DNA of 64,000 nucleotides from the NCBI RefSeq assembly GCF_018294505.1, contig NC_057810.1, positions 210,136,113-210,200,112 on the forward strand. Direction: 5' to 3'. The position numbers and the translations under genes are program-made. A model generated the notes under the pieces. That model saw nothing but the letters and a program-made list of their open reading frames with translations, was not told the origin of the DNA and did not search any database. Source of the DNA: Triticum aestivum (taxonomy: Eukaryota; Streptophyta; Magnoliopsida; Poales; Poaceae). Shown one piece after another: positions 1 to 9,524 of the stretch (position 1 is its first letter; the number at the start of each line of letters is the position of its first letter).

Positions 1-84
1 GACTATAGTCTTTATGTCTTGAGTTTTTCTTTTTTCTTCTCATTACTGTCTTCACTCGATCTGGTCGAATGGAATGATAAACCG

Positions 85-303
85 GTGGGGGCACGCTGAG
101 TGCACCCACTGGGTGTAGTCCCCAAGACCGTGGTCGACTGCTGGCAGTCGACTATGGTCTGAAGAACACACCCTCTCTTTCTCTTTTTTGGTCGACTGAC
201 CAACTCTGAGACTAGCTGATAGAACTAGTGGGGGCATGCTGAGTGCACCCACTGGGTGTAGTCCCCGAGACTACAGTTGAATGTTTAGATTCAGCTGTAG
301 TCT
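85..303. repeat. Two tandem ~143-bp units, each a conserved box plus a 36-nt hairpin
   Basis: A box of about 40 bp (starting GTGGGGGCA, containing CACCCACTGGGTGTAGTCCC) occurs at about 85-123 and again at 228-266, offset 143 bp. Each box is followed directly by a 36-nt inverted repeat, at 125-160 and 268-303. Both hairpins begin AGAC and end GTCT, but their stem sequences differ while pairing is largely kept. The first 11 bases of the window look like the right arm of a third hairpin. The units lie upstream of the antisense ORF exons and may be intronic to it. Confidence 0.7.
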
Positions 304-378
304 TAGAAATACTATGATTTTTCTCTTAGTCACTCGGAAGTGACCTATCTTTGACATCTGTCGATTGGTTTTTTGTAG

Positions 379-1416
379 AGATCTCGCGAGCTTGCAGCTT
401 GTTATACTGAACTGGAGAACAAGCATATCCAACTCGAACTTGACCTGAAGCTTGTCCAGGAGAACTTCACGAAGGCGAAGGAGGAGGCAAAAGGTATGTT
501 TGGTGAGAATCTTGACGACTGTCTTTGCTTCTTGTCTGTCCCCGAGTCTGATCTTATTGTGATTTTGCAGATAAACTGAGGGATGCACTGAAGAAGAAGG
601 ACCTTGACCTCGCCGAGGCGCAGAAAGCGGCTTCGGACAAGACAAAACTTGCAGAAGAGAAGTTGGCTTCGGTCAGCAAACTTGAAGAGGAGAATGCCAC
701 TCTGAAAGCTGCTCTCGACGCGGCCAACAAGGAGGTCACCCAACAGAATCGTGAGAAGATAGCCCTGAGTGACAAGGTTGGCAAACTGGCAAGAAAAAAG
801 AATGACTTGGAGGCTTATCTGAGAGGGCTCGCCAAGAAGTTATTCCTCATGCTCGAAGGTAACCCCTTATATCCGACTGGTAATCACTGACTTTGTGGGA
901 ACATTAGCTTATCCTTGGACCGTACCCACAGAATTCTGTCAAAACTTTGAAGAAGAGACTAGTCGAGTGGAGACTGGCTTGGACCCCATCAACTCTCTCA
1001 TGAAGGATGAAGCTGCCATGAACGTGCTCCGACTCGAGTCTCGCGTTGCTACTGTTGTTGACTATCTTGCAAGGCTGAAGGTCGCGACGTCACACATCGA
1101 CACGGCGCTCTGGCCAGGAGAAGCACTTCAGAATGACCTCGAGTCTCTGATGACTCGACTGAACGAAGTTCCAAGTCGAGTGCGCGAATGGAAGAAGTCT
1201 TCTGACAGATGCGGTGCCGACGTTGCTCTATCTCTGGTCCGTGTTCACTGCAAGGATGCACGAGAGGACAAGCTGGCAGCTCTCAAGGTGGCCAACACCA
1301 AGAAGCATGACTTTCGATCCTTCATGGAGACCTTCATCGCCGCTGCCACTCGGATCGCAGATGGAATCGACCTGGACGAGTTTGTTGCGCCTTCCAGCCT
1401 TCTGCAGGAGGGGTAA
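379..1416 (+). CDS. Antisense spliced ORF of the Tat element (coiled-coil protein, C-terminal part)
   Basis: I read three exons on the strand opposite to gag-pol: 379-493, 571-858 and 932-1416 (TAA stop). The introns (494-570 and 859-931) have GT..AG ends. The frame closes exactly across both junctions, and the protein stays open for about 295 residues. Residues 1 to about 130 are charged heptad-like sequence rich in E, K, L and A, which predicts a long coiled coil. The C-terminal half is helical without a known motif. Earlier exons probably lie before the window. Tat elements such as maize Grande are known to carry an antisense gene between pol and the 3' LTR, and position and strand match here. 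The function is unknown. The uninterrupted frame contrasts with the broken gag-pol of the same element. Confidence 0.65.
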
Positions 1417-1670
1417 AAAACTTCTATGCTTGATGCTTTGAATTTGCCTCGGAATGCCGAGTGATTTTTGTAACCGATAAACCTTAATAGGCTTGATGCC
1501 TGAGCGCTTCTGGATCCGTAGGACGCTATCCGAACTTGGTTTGCCGTTGAACATGTTTGTTTCTGCTTTCGAACAATCATCATCCTTGGCTTGGAATATA
1601 TACTAGAATCTGTGATGCTCTTTTGCAGGTAGGGACGAAGCACAAATTGCAATCGACTTGTACTCGTCAT

Positions 1671-2235
1671 GTTTAGGCGAGTGCTGGGCTGCAGCTAAAC
1701 CTCCGAGTGGGAGGTTTGTTCTCCACTCGATAGGATTTTTGAAACTTAGTCGAGCACTGGGCTGCAGCTAAGCCCCCGAGTGGGAGGTTTGCTCTCCACT
1801 CGGTAGGATTTTAGAAACTTAGGCGAGCACCGGGCTGCAGCTAAGCCCCCGAGTGGGAGGTTTGCTCTCCACTCGGTAGGATTTTAGGAACTTAGGCGAG
1901 CACTGGGTTGCAGCTAAGCCCCCGAGGGGGAGGTTTGCTCTCCACTCGGTGGGGTTTTAGAAACTTAGGCGAGCACTGGGCTGCAGCTAAGCCCCCGAGT
2001 GGGAGGTTTGCTCTCCACTCAGTAGGATTTTGTTTTAACTTAGGCGAGTACTCGGACTGCAGCTAAGCCTCCGAGTGGAAGGCTGGCTTGCCACTCGGTA
2101 GGATTTTGTTTTAAACTTAGGCAAAATGGATTCGCAGCTAAGCCGCCGAGCGGAAGGCTGGCTTACCACTCAGTAGGATTTTTTTACAAATTTAGGTGAA
2201 ACGGATTCACAGCTAAGCCACCCACTGGGGGACTG
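1671..2235. repeat. Tandem array, ~8 copies of a 73-77 bp unit
   Basis: The word CTGCAGCTAAGC and the following CCGAGTGGGAGG recur with start-to-start steps of 73, 73, 73, 73, 75, 77 and about 75 bp (for example 1678, 1751, 1824, 1897, 1970, 2045). The copies nearest integrase are the most diverged. The array lies between the end of the antisense ORF and the end of pol, so it would be 3' UTR for both transcripts. Confidence 0.9.
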
Positions 2236-2342
2236 ATTTATGAGAACAAAAGCAATAACAATCACTGGGAAAATTATGAAACTCTTGTCTTTGATAAATA
2301 AACTACAGAAGTACTTTTATTACAGCTCATCCGAGTGAATAC

Positions 2343-3614
2343 TTAAGTATAAAAGGGGCGGAGCAGATCTGCATTCCAAGCTCGTGGCTCGTCGATCTGG
2401 CGGTCGACGTTGTAAAGACGGTATGCTCCGTTGTGGAGAACTTTGGTAACAATGAAGGGGCCTTCCCAAGTAGGGGCGAGTTTGCGTGGCTTCTGTTGGT
2501 CCACTCGGAGGACCAAGTCTCCTTGGAAGGCTCGGCTCTTCACATTTCTGGCATAGAGTTGACGCAAGTCTTGCTGATAGATGGTCGATCGGATCATGGC
2601 CATCTCTCTTTCTTCTTCTAGAAGGTCGACTGCGTCCTGCCGGGCTTGTTCTGCTTCGGCTTCAGAGTAGAGCTCGACTCGCGGTGCATTGTGAAGCAGG
2701 TCACTTGGCAGAACCGCCTTAGCTCCGTAGACCAGAAAGAACGGAGTCCTCCCAGTCGACCGATTTGGAGTAGTCCTCAATCCCCAAAGAACTGATGGAA
2801 GTTCGTCGTCCCACGCGCCCGCTGCGTGCTTGAGGTCGCGCATCAATCGGGGTTTCAGTCCTTTGAGAATTAGGCCGTTTGCTCTCTCTGCTTGTCCATT
2901 CGACTGGGGGTGGGCGACTGAAGCGTAGTCGACTCTCGTGCCTTGGGAAGTGCATAAAGCTTTGAATTGATCGGAGTCGAAGTTTGACCCATTATCAGTG
3001 ATGATGCTATGCGGAACTCCATATCTGAATATTAATTCTCTGATGAAGCTGATGGCAGTGCCAGCATCAAGATTTTTAATGGGCTTGGCTTCGATCCACT
3101 TGGTGAACTTGTCGACTGCCACCAGTACATGGGTGAAGCCGCTCCTGCCAGTTCTCAGCGGTCCAACCATATCTAAACCCCAAACAGCGAAAGGCCAGAC
3201 GATCGGGATGGTCTTCAAGGCTGAGGAGGGTTTGTGTGACATGTTGGAGTAAAACTGGCATCCTTCACATTTGTCGACTATTTCTTTCGCCATTTCATTT
3301 GCTCCGGGCCAGTAAAAACCCGCTCGGTATGCTTTAGCCACGATGGTCCGAGAGGACGCATGATGGCCACAGGTCCCCAAGTGGATGTCATTGAGAATCA
3401 TTCGACCCTCTTCCGGTGTTATGCATTTCTGGCTTACTCCAGTCGTACTTTCTCTGTACAACTGTCCCCTCATGACAGTAAAGGCTTTGGATCGACGGAC
3501 GACCTCTCGAGCCTCCTCTTCATTCTCTAGGAGCTCTTTCCTTAGAATATATGCGATATAGGGCACTGTCCAGTCGGGAGTGATGACCAGAACTTCCATG
3601 ATTAAGTCGACCAC
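2343..3614 (-). CDS. Integrase region of Tat Gypsy pol
   Basis: This 423-residue open stretch contains the integrase. A zinc-binding HHCC module uses His78, His84, Cys116 and Cys119. The catalytic triad is Asp148 (GLDMVGP), Asp207 (TDNGSNF) and Glu243 (QAERANG), with the usual 35-residue spacing between the last two. The C-terminal part has the W-E-GPF..V motif of Gypsy integrases and ends near LLRPFY. It is in frame with the RNase H segment upstream, separated only by a stop near 3684 and a short open stretch. The domain itself looks whole, but it can only be made as part of a polyprotein that is broken here. Confidence 0.9.
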   Translation of the reverse strand: MVDLIMEVLVITPDWTVPYIAYILRKELLENEEEAREVVRRSKAFTVMRGQLYRESTTGVSQKCITPEEGRMILNDIHLGTCGHHASSRTIVAKAYRAGFYWPGANEMAKEIVDKCEGCQFYSNMSHKPSSALKTIPIVWPFAVWGLDMVGPLRTGRSGFTHVLVAVDKFTKWIEAKPIKNLDAGTAISFIRELIFRYGVPHSIITDNGSNFDSDQFKALCTSQGTRVDYASVAHPQSNGQAERANGLILKGLKPRLMRDLKHAAGAWDDELPSVLWGLRTTPNRSTGRTPFFLVYGAKAVLPSDLLHNAPRVELYSEAEAEQARQDAVDLLEEEREMAMIRSTIYQQDLRQLYARNVKSRAFQGDLVLRVDQQKPRKLAPTWEGPFIVTKVLHNGAYRLYNVDRQIDEPRAWNADLLRPFYT

Positions 3615-3683
3615 AGCTGGGACCTCGACTTCAGTCGGATCTGTGGCGCTTTTTGGCTGCGGGGCTTCCTCAGTGAAAGGATC

Positions 3684-4538
3684 TTATTGAACCGACGGTG
3701 TGTGAACATGCTCCAAAAACACGCCACTTAGAATGGCTTCCCTCTTAGAACCTATCTTGGCCAAGTCATCGGTTGCTTGATTTTTCAGTTGGGGGACGTG
3801 ATGGAGCTCTAATCCCTCAAATTTCTTCTCCAGCTTTCTGACTGCATTGCAGTAACCAGTCATGGCTGGGCTTCCGACGTCCCACTCCTTCATCACTTGG
3901 TTGACCACTAAATCCGAGTCACCGTAGACCATGAGGCGATGGACGCCGAGTGAAATGGCCATACGCAACCCGTACAAGAGTGCTTCGTATTCTGCTTCAT
4001 TGTTGGAGGAATCAAAGTGAATCTGGAGTACATATCTGAGCTTATCTCCTCGGGGGGAAACCAACACTACCCCGACACCGGAACCATTCAGCATTTTGGA
4101 GCCATCGAAGAACATAGTCCAGCGCTCCGAGTGAACTTGAGTCGGTAACTGCTGTTCAGTCAACTCGGCGAGGAAATCTGCTATTGCTTGGGACTTGATA
4201 GCTTTCTTTGCCTCAAATCTGATATCCAAGGGAAGAAGTTCAATCGCCCATTTTGCCACTCGGCCAGTTGCATCTCTGTTGTGCAGAATCTCTGATAAGG
4301 GGGCGTTGCTGACGACTGTGATGATATGGTCAGAGAAGTAGTGAGCAACTTTCTTCGTGGTCATATAAATCCCATATACAAGCTTCTGATAATGAGGGTA
4401 TTGTTGCTTGGATGGGGTCAGGACTTCAGAAATGTAATATACTGGGCGCTGAACTTTGAAGGCTTTCCCTTCTTCTTCCCGCTCGACCGTAAGTACAGTA
4501 CTGACGACTTGTCCTGTGGCTGCAATGTAAAGCAGCAA
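3684..4538 (-). CDS. Dual RNase H region of Tat Gypsy pol
   Basis: The first ~110 residues are the end of the reverse transcriptase-linked RNase H (YYISEVL, QKLVYGIY). A second RNase H follows, of the archaeal or plant type, with a D-E-D set at Asp145 (FFDGSKM), Glu181/183 (NNEAEYEAL) and Asp207 (GDSDLVV). Two RNase H domains in tandem are diagnostic for the Tat lineage. A frameshift near 4520-4540 separates this part from the reverse transcriptase frame, and a TAA at 3684 separates it from integrase. Confidence 0.85.
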   Translation of the reverse strand: MLLYIAATGQVVSTVLTVEREEEGKAFKVQRPVYYISEVLTPSKQQYPHYQKLVYGIYMTTKKVAHYFSDHIITVVSNAPLSEILHNRDATGRVAKWAIELLPLDIRFEAKKAIKSQAIADFLAELTEQQLPTQVHSERWTMFFDGSKMLNGSGVGVVLVSPRGDKLRYVLQIHFDSSNNEAEYEALLYGLRMAISLGVHRLMVYGDSDLVVNQVMKEWDVGSPAMTGYCNAVRKLEKKFEGLELHHVPQLKNQATDDLAKIGSKREAILSGVFLEHVHTPSVQ

Positions 4539-5488
4539 AGGCTCTTTGCTGATCGGGGCAGAAGCACCGGCTGGGTGGAAAGCAGGGTTTTTAGCTCTGC
4601 AAACGCTGCGTCAGCTTCAGGAGTCCACTCGAACTTGTCTGACTTCTTCATCAGTCGGTAAAGAGGTAATGCCTTCTCACCGAGACGAGAGATGAACCGA
4701 CTTAAAGCGGCCAAGCAACCAGTAAGCTTCTGAACATCGTGCACACGCACAGGTCGTTTCATTCAGAGTATAGTGCCCACTTTCTCTGGGTTTGCATCGA
4801 TTCCTTGTTCGGAAACGAGAAAACCGAGTAACTTTCCACCAGGAACTCCGAATGTGCACTTGGATGGGTTAAGCTTGATATCGTACCTCCTGAGGTTGGC
4901 AAATGTTTCAGCGAGGTCAGTCAGCAGGTCGGAACCTTTCCGTGACTTGACCATAATGTCATCCATGTATGCTTCCACATTCCGACTGATTTGAGTGAGC
5001 AAACACTTTTGAATCATCCTCATGAACGTGGCTCCGGCATTCTTGAGGCCGAATGACATGTTGACATAACAGAAGCACCCGAATGGGGTGATGAAAGCTG
5101 TTTTGATCTCATCGGGTCCAAATAGACGGATCTTATGGTACCCGGAATAAGCGTCCAAGAAAGACAGTCGCTCACATCCCGCAGTCAAGTCGACTATTTG
5201 GTCGATGCGGGGAAGAGGAAAATGATCTTTCGGGCAGGCCCGATTGATATGCTTAAAATCAATGCACATGCAAAGCGAATTGTCCTTTTTGGGGACCATG
5301 ACAACATTGGCGAGCCACTCGGAGTGGTAAATCTCTCGGATAAACTCTGCTGCTAGGAGCCGAGCCACTTCTTCGCCAATGGCCTTCCTTTTCTGGACGG
5401 CGGACCGTCGCAGATGTTCCTTCACAGGTTTTTCCTTTGAATCGACTCGCAGACGATGCTCAGCCAGTCCCCTGGGTACACCCGGCAT
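4418..5488 (-). pseudogene. Reverse transcriptase region of Tat Gypsy pol, TGA-interrupted
   Basis: The reverse transcriptase fingers-palm region is clear, with LDAYSGYHKI, SFGLKNAGATF and the active-site YMDD at residues 174-177 of the 5488 stretch, followed by LLGFLVS. An in-frame TGA at 4763 cuts it before the connection domain. The same frame then continues from 4762 (MKRPV, FISRLGEKALPLY, FEWT..A..AF..LK) until a frameshift near 4530. The enzyme would copy element RNA into DNA in virus-like particles, but this copy cannot make it. Confidence 0.9.
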
Positions 5489-5674
5489 GTCAGAAGGTTT
5501 CCATGCAAAGATGTCCCAGTTCTCACGGAGGAACTGGATGAGCGCTTCTTCCTATTTGGGGTCGAGTGTTGTGGAGATATGAGTCGGAGCGGCGTTGGGG
5601 TCGGTCGGGTGGATGTGAACTAGTTTTGTCTCACCGGACGACTGGAACGTTGATTCCGTAGCAGGCTTTTTGGC

Positions 5675-6283
5675 TCACAACAAATCACTCGGGTCCGCAT
5701 TCCTCTGGTGTTCCTGCCACTCTTCTGCCACCATCTGAGCATCGGCGATCTTTGAGCCTTTCTGGAAGCACTCTTCTGCCTTCTTGCGGTTACCAGTGAC
5801 AGTGATCACGCCTTTAGGGCCAGGCATCTTTAGTTTGAGATACACGTAACATGGTCGGGCCATAAAACGTGCATAAGCTGGCCTGCCCAAAATAGCATGG
5901 TAGGCTCTTTGGAAGTCCACAACCTCAAATGTCAGCTTCTCTTTGTGGAAATTCTTTGAATCACCAAAAACCACATCAAGAGCGATCTGGCCGAGTGACG
6001 CGGCCTTCTTGCCAGGAATGACTCCATAGAAACTCATGTTGCTTGTGCTGAGTCTGGACATCGGAATGCCCATCCCTTTCAGCGTCTCAGCATACAGTAT
6101 ATTCAAACTACTGCCGCCATCCATCAACACTTTAGTCAGTCGAGTGCCCTCAATGACTGGGTCGACCACCAGCGCTTGCCTCCCAGGGGTGGCTATGTGC
6201 GTCGGGTGATCAGACTGGTCGAATGTAATGGCAGTTTGGGACCACTTCAGATAATTGGGTGTTGACGGAGCAGCCATATTCAC
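5675..6283 (-). pseudogene. Aspartic protease region of Tat Gypsy
   Basis: The protease-like domain has the motif LMDGGSSLN (Asp55-Gly-Gly) in place of the usual D-S/T-G, and the flap-side motif ILGRPAYARF. Both are typical of plant Tat-type Gypsy proteases. It is in frame with the gag segment upstream, from which it is separated only by a TGA at 6287. A TGA at 5675 and a TAG near 5551 separate it from the reverse transcriptase. The domain would process the polyprotein. Confidence 0.8.
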
Positions 6284-6286
6284 CTC

Positions 6287-6622
6287 TCAGTTTATAACTT
6301 TCAGACGGTTTTTGCTCTCAACGTCAGCAAAAATCATCAGGGTGGAATCGACCTGCGGATAGTCCTCGTCACTGTCCTCCTTGTCCTCAACTTTGTCCGA
6401 CTCTTTTTCCTTATCCTTGTGTTGCTTTCCTTGGAACTGCTGTATCAGGAGTCGACACTGTCGAGTGGTATGCTTTGGGTAAATGAAGTTACCCTCTTCA
6501 TCTTTCTTCGTGTGGATGTGACACGGTAAATCCATCACGCCGTTTCCTTCTTTATCTTTTACTTTTTTGGGGTTCCAAGGCCCTTTGGGCTTTCCTTTGA
6601 ACTTCCCTTGAGTCACGGCCAA
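6287..6622 (-). pseudogene. Gag C-terminal zinc-binding segment of Tat Gypsy
   Basis: A basic then acidic segment with a C-x-H ... H-x4-C arrangement (CHIHT, then KHTTRQC), the unusual nucleocapsid-like motif seen in plant Tat gag proteins. It lies in the same frame as the gag core above (cut by TGA at 6725) and the protease below (cut by TGA at 6287). Confidence 0.65.
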
Positions 6623-6724
6623 GGCTTCTCCAGGAGCGGCTGGCTCGGCTTTCCGCTTCTGCTTCCGACTGGAGTTCCCTCCTCCGGTTTCCTGGGCGAC
6701 TGACTTATGCTTGCCGCTCCGGAG

Positions 6725-7447
6725 TCAATCCTCTTCCTCACCATTGGCATATTTGGTGGCTATTTCCATCATTCGACTCAGAAACATGTCTCCAGTTCGA
6801 CCGAATTTCAGGCTTAGCTCTCTGTACTTTACGCCCTCCTTGAAGGCGTAGACCGCCTGGTGATCAGATACATTCTCTATTGTGTGATGCAGTGTGATCC
6901 ATCTATGGATGTAATCCCTCAAAGTCTCATTTGACTTCTGCACACAAGATTGCAGCTCTGTCAGTCCTGCTGGTCGCTTGCATGTTCCTTCGAACGTTCT
7001 GACAAACACTCGGGAGAGGTCCTCCCAAGTGTAAATGCTGCTGGGTGTCAACTGATTCAGCCATGCTCTGGCTGACCCTTCCAACATAAGAGGCATATGC
7101 TTCATGGCCACCTCGTCATTCCCGCCGCCGATCAGAACAGCCACTCGGTAGTCCTTAAGCCAAGTATCGGGCTTAGACTCACCATTGAACTTGCTGACTC
7201 CAGTCGCCAACCTGAAGTTGGGAGGAATCACCGCGGCTCTGATGGCTCTGCAGAAGCACTCTGGTCCAGAGACATGCACTCGGCTGCTGGTGGGTACATC
7301 TCTGTCATTACCCTCTCTGTGGGCTCTGTTTCGGTCGACCAGACCTTGAACGATGATGGATCTTGCATCAAAGCCTGGTTCCCTGGGGTCAACCGAAATC
7401 CTTCGCCCGCCACTGTGCTGGCGTCTATCATCCTTCTGTCGAGGCAT
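6725..7447 (-). pseudogene. Gag capsid core of Tat Gypsy
   Basis: This segment matches the retrotransposon gag (capsid) family: SARAWLNQL, TWEDLSRVFVRTFEGT, then LRDYIHRWI and a C-terminal helix-rich part. It ends at an in-frame TGA (6725). At its N-terminal side the frame changes at a run of ten G (7464-7473, plus strand), which joins it out of frame to the 7519-8529 segment. Confidence 0.8.
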
Positions 7448-7518
7448 ATAGGACCCACCCCTTGGGGGGGGGGAGTAGGCACTCGACGTTGATCGTTGCG
7501 ATCGAATTGGTGATCATA

Positions 7519-8529
7519 CTATTCATGGTTCCTGTACTGATCGTGTCGGTCACCACGCCCTTCACGCCTCGGGGGCGATCTGGGGCTATGAGCCGACTGG
7601 ACTGTATTCGCTGCCACGGATCTGCCGTGGATCCTGTTCCGCGACTGCGATATAGCTGAATTCTGATCCCCTGCTGCCCGGAGCAAATCCCTGATCTGCA
7701 TCAAACCTCTGCCAGCCTCTGACTGGGAAGGCTGAATCGATTCTGCTATACGGGCTGCAGCTGCTAAATTCTGAATCGGAGTTCGATATACCTGAGTCGG
7801 AGGTGGAAAGAGCTGGCGTCGACTGGAGTCTGGAATCCGTTTCCGCGCGCGCTCGTCGAGTGACCGCTGAAGGTTCTCCAGTCGAGTGCGCTCGGCCAGG
7901 TTGACCAAGCGCGCGTCCTCCAAGGCGCAAGCCTCAGGGGTTTCTCCAACAATCGGAGTGTGAAGCGCATCCATGTTCCGACGGCGAAGCTCTTCCCTCT
8001 GCTGCGAATTGAGGGGCTCGGGGAGATATTCCTCATGGGCGTGCGACGGATCGCCTCCGCCGTTGCCCCCCTCGGCACCGGGAAAGCCGGGGGGAACGTG
8101 CGGTCCGTTGACCATCAGGACCTCCGCCGCTGGATCACTGTTGTCGCACTCGGATGCAGTCTCTGCGGAGCCAGTCGACAGGTCGAACAGGCCGTAGAGA
8201 GATTCGTCGGGCTCGATTGCCGCGACTTGGGCGGTGGTCGACTGGCGAGCCACCGCGTGCCTCACCCACCGCTGAAGCCTCGACCGACCGGAGCGCTTAC
8301 GCCGGCGGGAAGCGGGGAGGGAGGATGACACGAAAACCGGCCGATACTGGGTCGATGGTTGCCGCAGAAGGACGCCGCGGACGCACGCTCGAAAGTGCGT
8401 AGCTCCGCGGACTGGGAGCGCATCGACGTCGAGTGGAGCCTCCTGCAGCCAGGCAGAGTCGTCAGCGACGAACGTGAGCGCGCCGAGACGGATCTCGCGG
8501 CCCTCAACCAAAACTCCACCTAAAACCAT
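7519..8529 (-). pseudogene. N-terminal gag segment of Tat Gypsy
   Basis: This 336-residue open stretch starts at ATG 8529, only 73 bp after the 5' LTR. It is Arg- and Ser-rich with no recognised motif until its end, where it should lead into the capsid core. The switch of frame at the G10 run (7464-7473) makes it end in an unrelated tail. Its position directly after the primer-binding site fits the start of gag. Confidence 0.65.
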
Positions 8530-8585
8530 GATGATGGGAATTGGAAAAATTGCAACTTCTCCAATAAGTCGCTAAGACACCTGCC

Positions 8586-8600
8586 CCACGGTGGGTGCCA
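8586..8600 (-). other. Putative primer-binding site of Tat Gypsy
   Basis: Read on the minus strand, the LTR end (CCACGACA) is followed after two bases by TGGCACCCACCGTGG. This starts with the TGG expected for pairing with a tRNA 3' CCA. The tRNA was not identified. Confidence 0.6.
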
Positions 8601-8602
8601 AC

Positions 8603-9147
8603 TGTCGTGGTTCTAAGTCTGACAGTAATGTAGGGGGGTACTAAGGAGAGGCAAGATCCTAGCTATGGAGTAGTTGTGCACACAAGAGTTTTATGAGTTC
8701 AGGCCCTTCTCGGAAGAAGTAACAGCCCTACGTCTCGGAGCCCGGAGGCGGTCGACTGGATTATATGTGTGAGAGTTACAGGGGTGCGAACCCTTCTGCC
8801 AGTGGAGGGGGGTGGCTTATATAGAGGATGCCAAGACCCCAGCCAGCCCACGTAGCGGAGGGTTAAAGTACATTAAGGCCTGGCATTACTGGTAACGCCT
8901 TACATAAAGTGTTATCATGACCATAAAGACTACTTAATTACAGACCGTTTGGATACAGAGTAGATCTTGAACTCCTGGTGGTCGAGTGAGTCTTCATGGT
9001 CGAGTGTCTTCAAGTTCGTCGAGTGTCTTCCAGTCAGTCGAGTGGAGCCCCTCTAGGTCGACTGGAAGATGACTTTATCTAAAGATGTCCTCAGGGAGGG
9101 TACCTTGGACAGGTTCATGACCCTACCCTAGGTACATGACTTCATCA
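8603..9147 (-). repeat. 5' LTR of the Tat Gypsy element
   Basis: This 545-bp segment has TG..CA ends in both directions (TGTCGTGG at 8603, TTCATCA ending at 9147). It lies between the primer-binding site and unrelated DNA. No second LTR is in the window for comparison, so the outer border rests on the TG/CA ends and the change of sequence character. Confidence 0.75.
8816..8824 (-). promoter_or_regulatory. TATA box in the Tat Gypsy 5' LTR
   Basis: The minus strand reads CTATATAAG in the middle of the LTR, the expected place for the element's RNA polymerase II promoter. Confidence 0.5.
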
Positions 9148-9152
9148 GTGCC

Positions 9153-9341
9153 CACAGCGGACCCAGCAAAGCGCACAGCCGTGATGCCGAGTCGCTGCTG
9201 GAACACACGCCTCAGCCAATGGAGCCCGTCGTTTGCGGCCGCCCCTCTTCCCTCGACGTCCACTATGCCATGATCCCTGACCAGAACACCCTGATTTGCC
9301 TCGTCTCCATTTTCGACAAGTATTACGGACGGAGTATATGA
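9153..9341 (+). other. Orphan open frame abutting the Gypsy LTR
   Basis: From the LTR border one plus-strand frame stays open for 62 codons with a coding-like, GC-rich composition (first ~150 bp). It ends at a TGA inside a sequence like the end of a Stowaway MITE. It has no methionine at its left end and no motif I recognise. It could be the remains of an exon into which the Gypsy element inserted, or chance. Confidence 0.25.
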
Positions 9342-9419
9342 TTAATGGCTAGGGAGACATTGTGTTGCCCCAAGCAAACATAACTTGTCGCTTGTGTGAA
9401 AGCCCTAGCTTCAGACCTA

Positions 9420-9524
9420 CTCATTCGGTCCCGAATTACTTGTCATAGAAATTGGATGTATCTAAAACTTAAAATACATCTAAGTACATTCATTCCCGCG
9501 ACAAGTGGACGAAGTACGATGGAG
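9420..9524. mobile_element. Degenerate Stowaway (Tc1/Mariner) MITE
   Basis: The ends resemble the Stowaway terminus (CTCATTCGGTCCCGAATTA, and GACAAGTGG..GGAG on the right). They flank a short palindromic middle containing GGATGTATCTAAAAC and AAAATACATC. A half-copy of the same terminus (CGACAAGTATTACGGACGG) lies at about 9315-9335. A TA precedes the left end, and the right flank is eroded. Confidence 0.55.

Larger units (their letters stand above)
1..9147 (-). mobile_element. Tat-lineage Gypsy LTR retrotransposon, 3' part outside window
   Basis: The element runs on the minus strand. Its 5' LTR is at 8603-9147, followed by gag, protease, reverse transcriptase, RNase H, a second archaeal-type RNase H and integrase down to 2343. 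An antisense ORF and tandem repeats fill 1-2340, and the 3' LTR must lie before base 1. The second RNase H and the antisense ORF between pol and the 3' LTR are hallmarks of the Tat (Retand/Grande-like) lineage of Ty3/Gypsy. Gag-pol holds several in-frame stops and at least two frameshifts, so this copy is dead. The family name was not determined. Confidence 0.9.
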
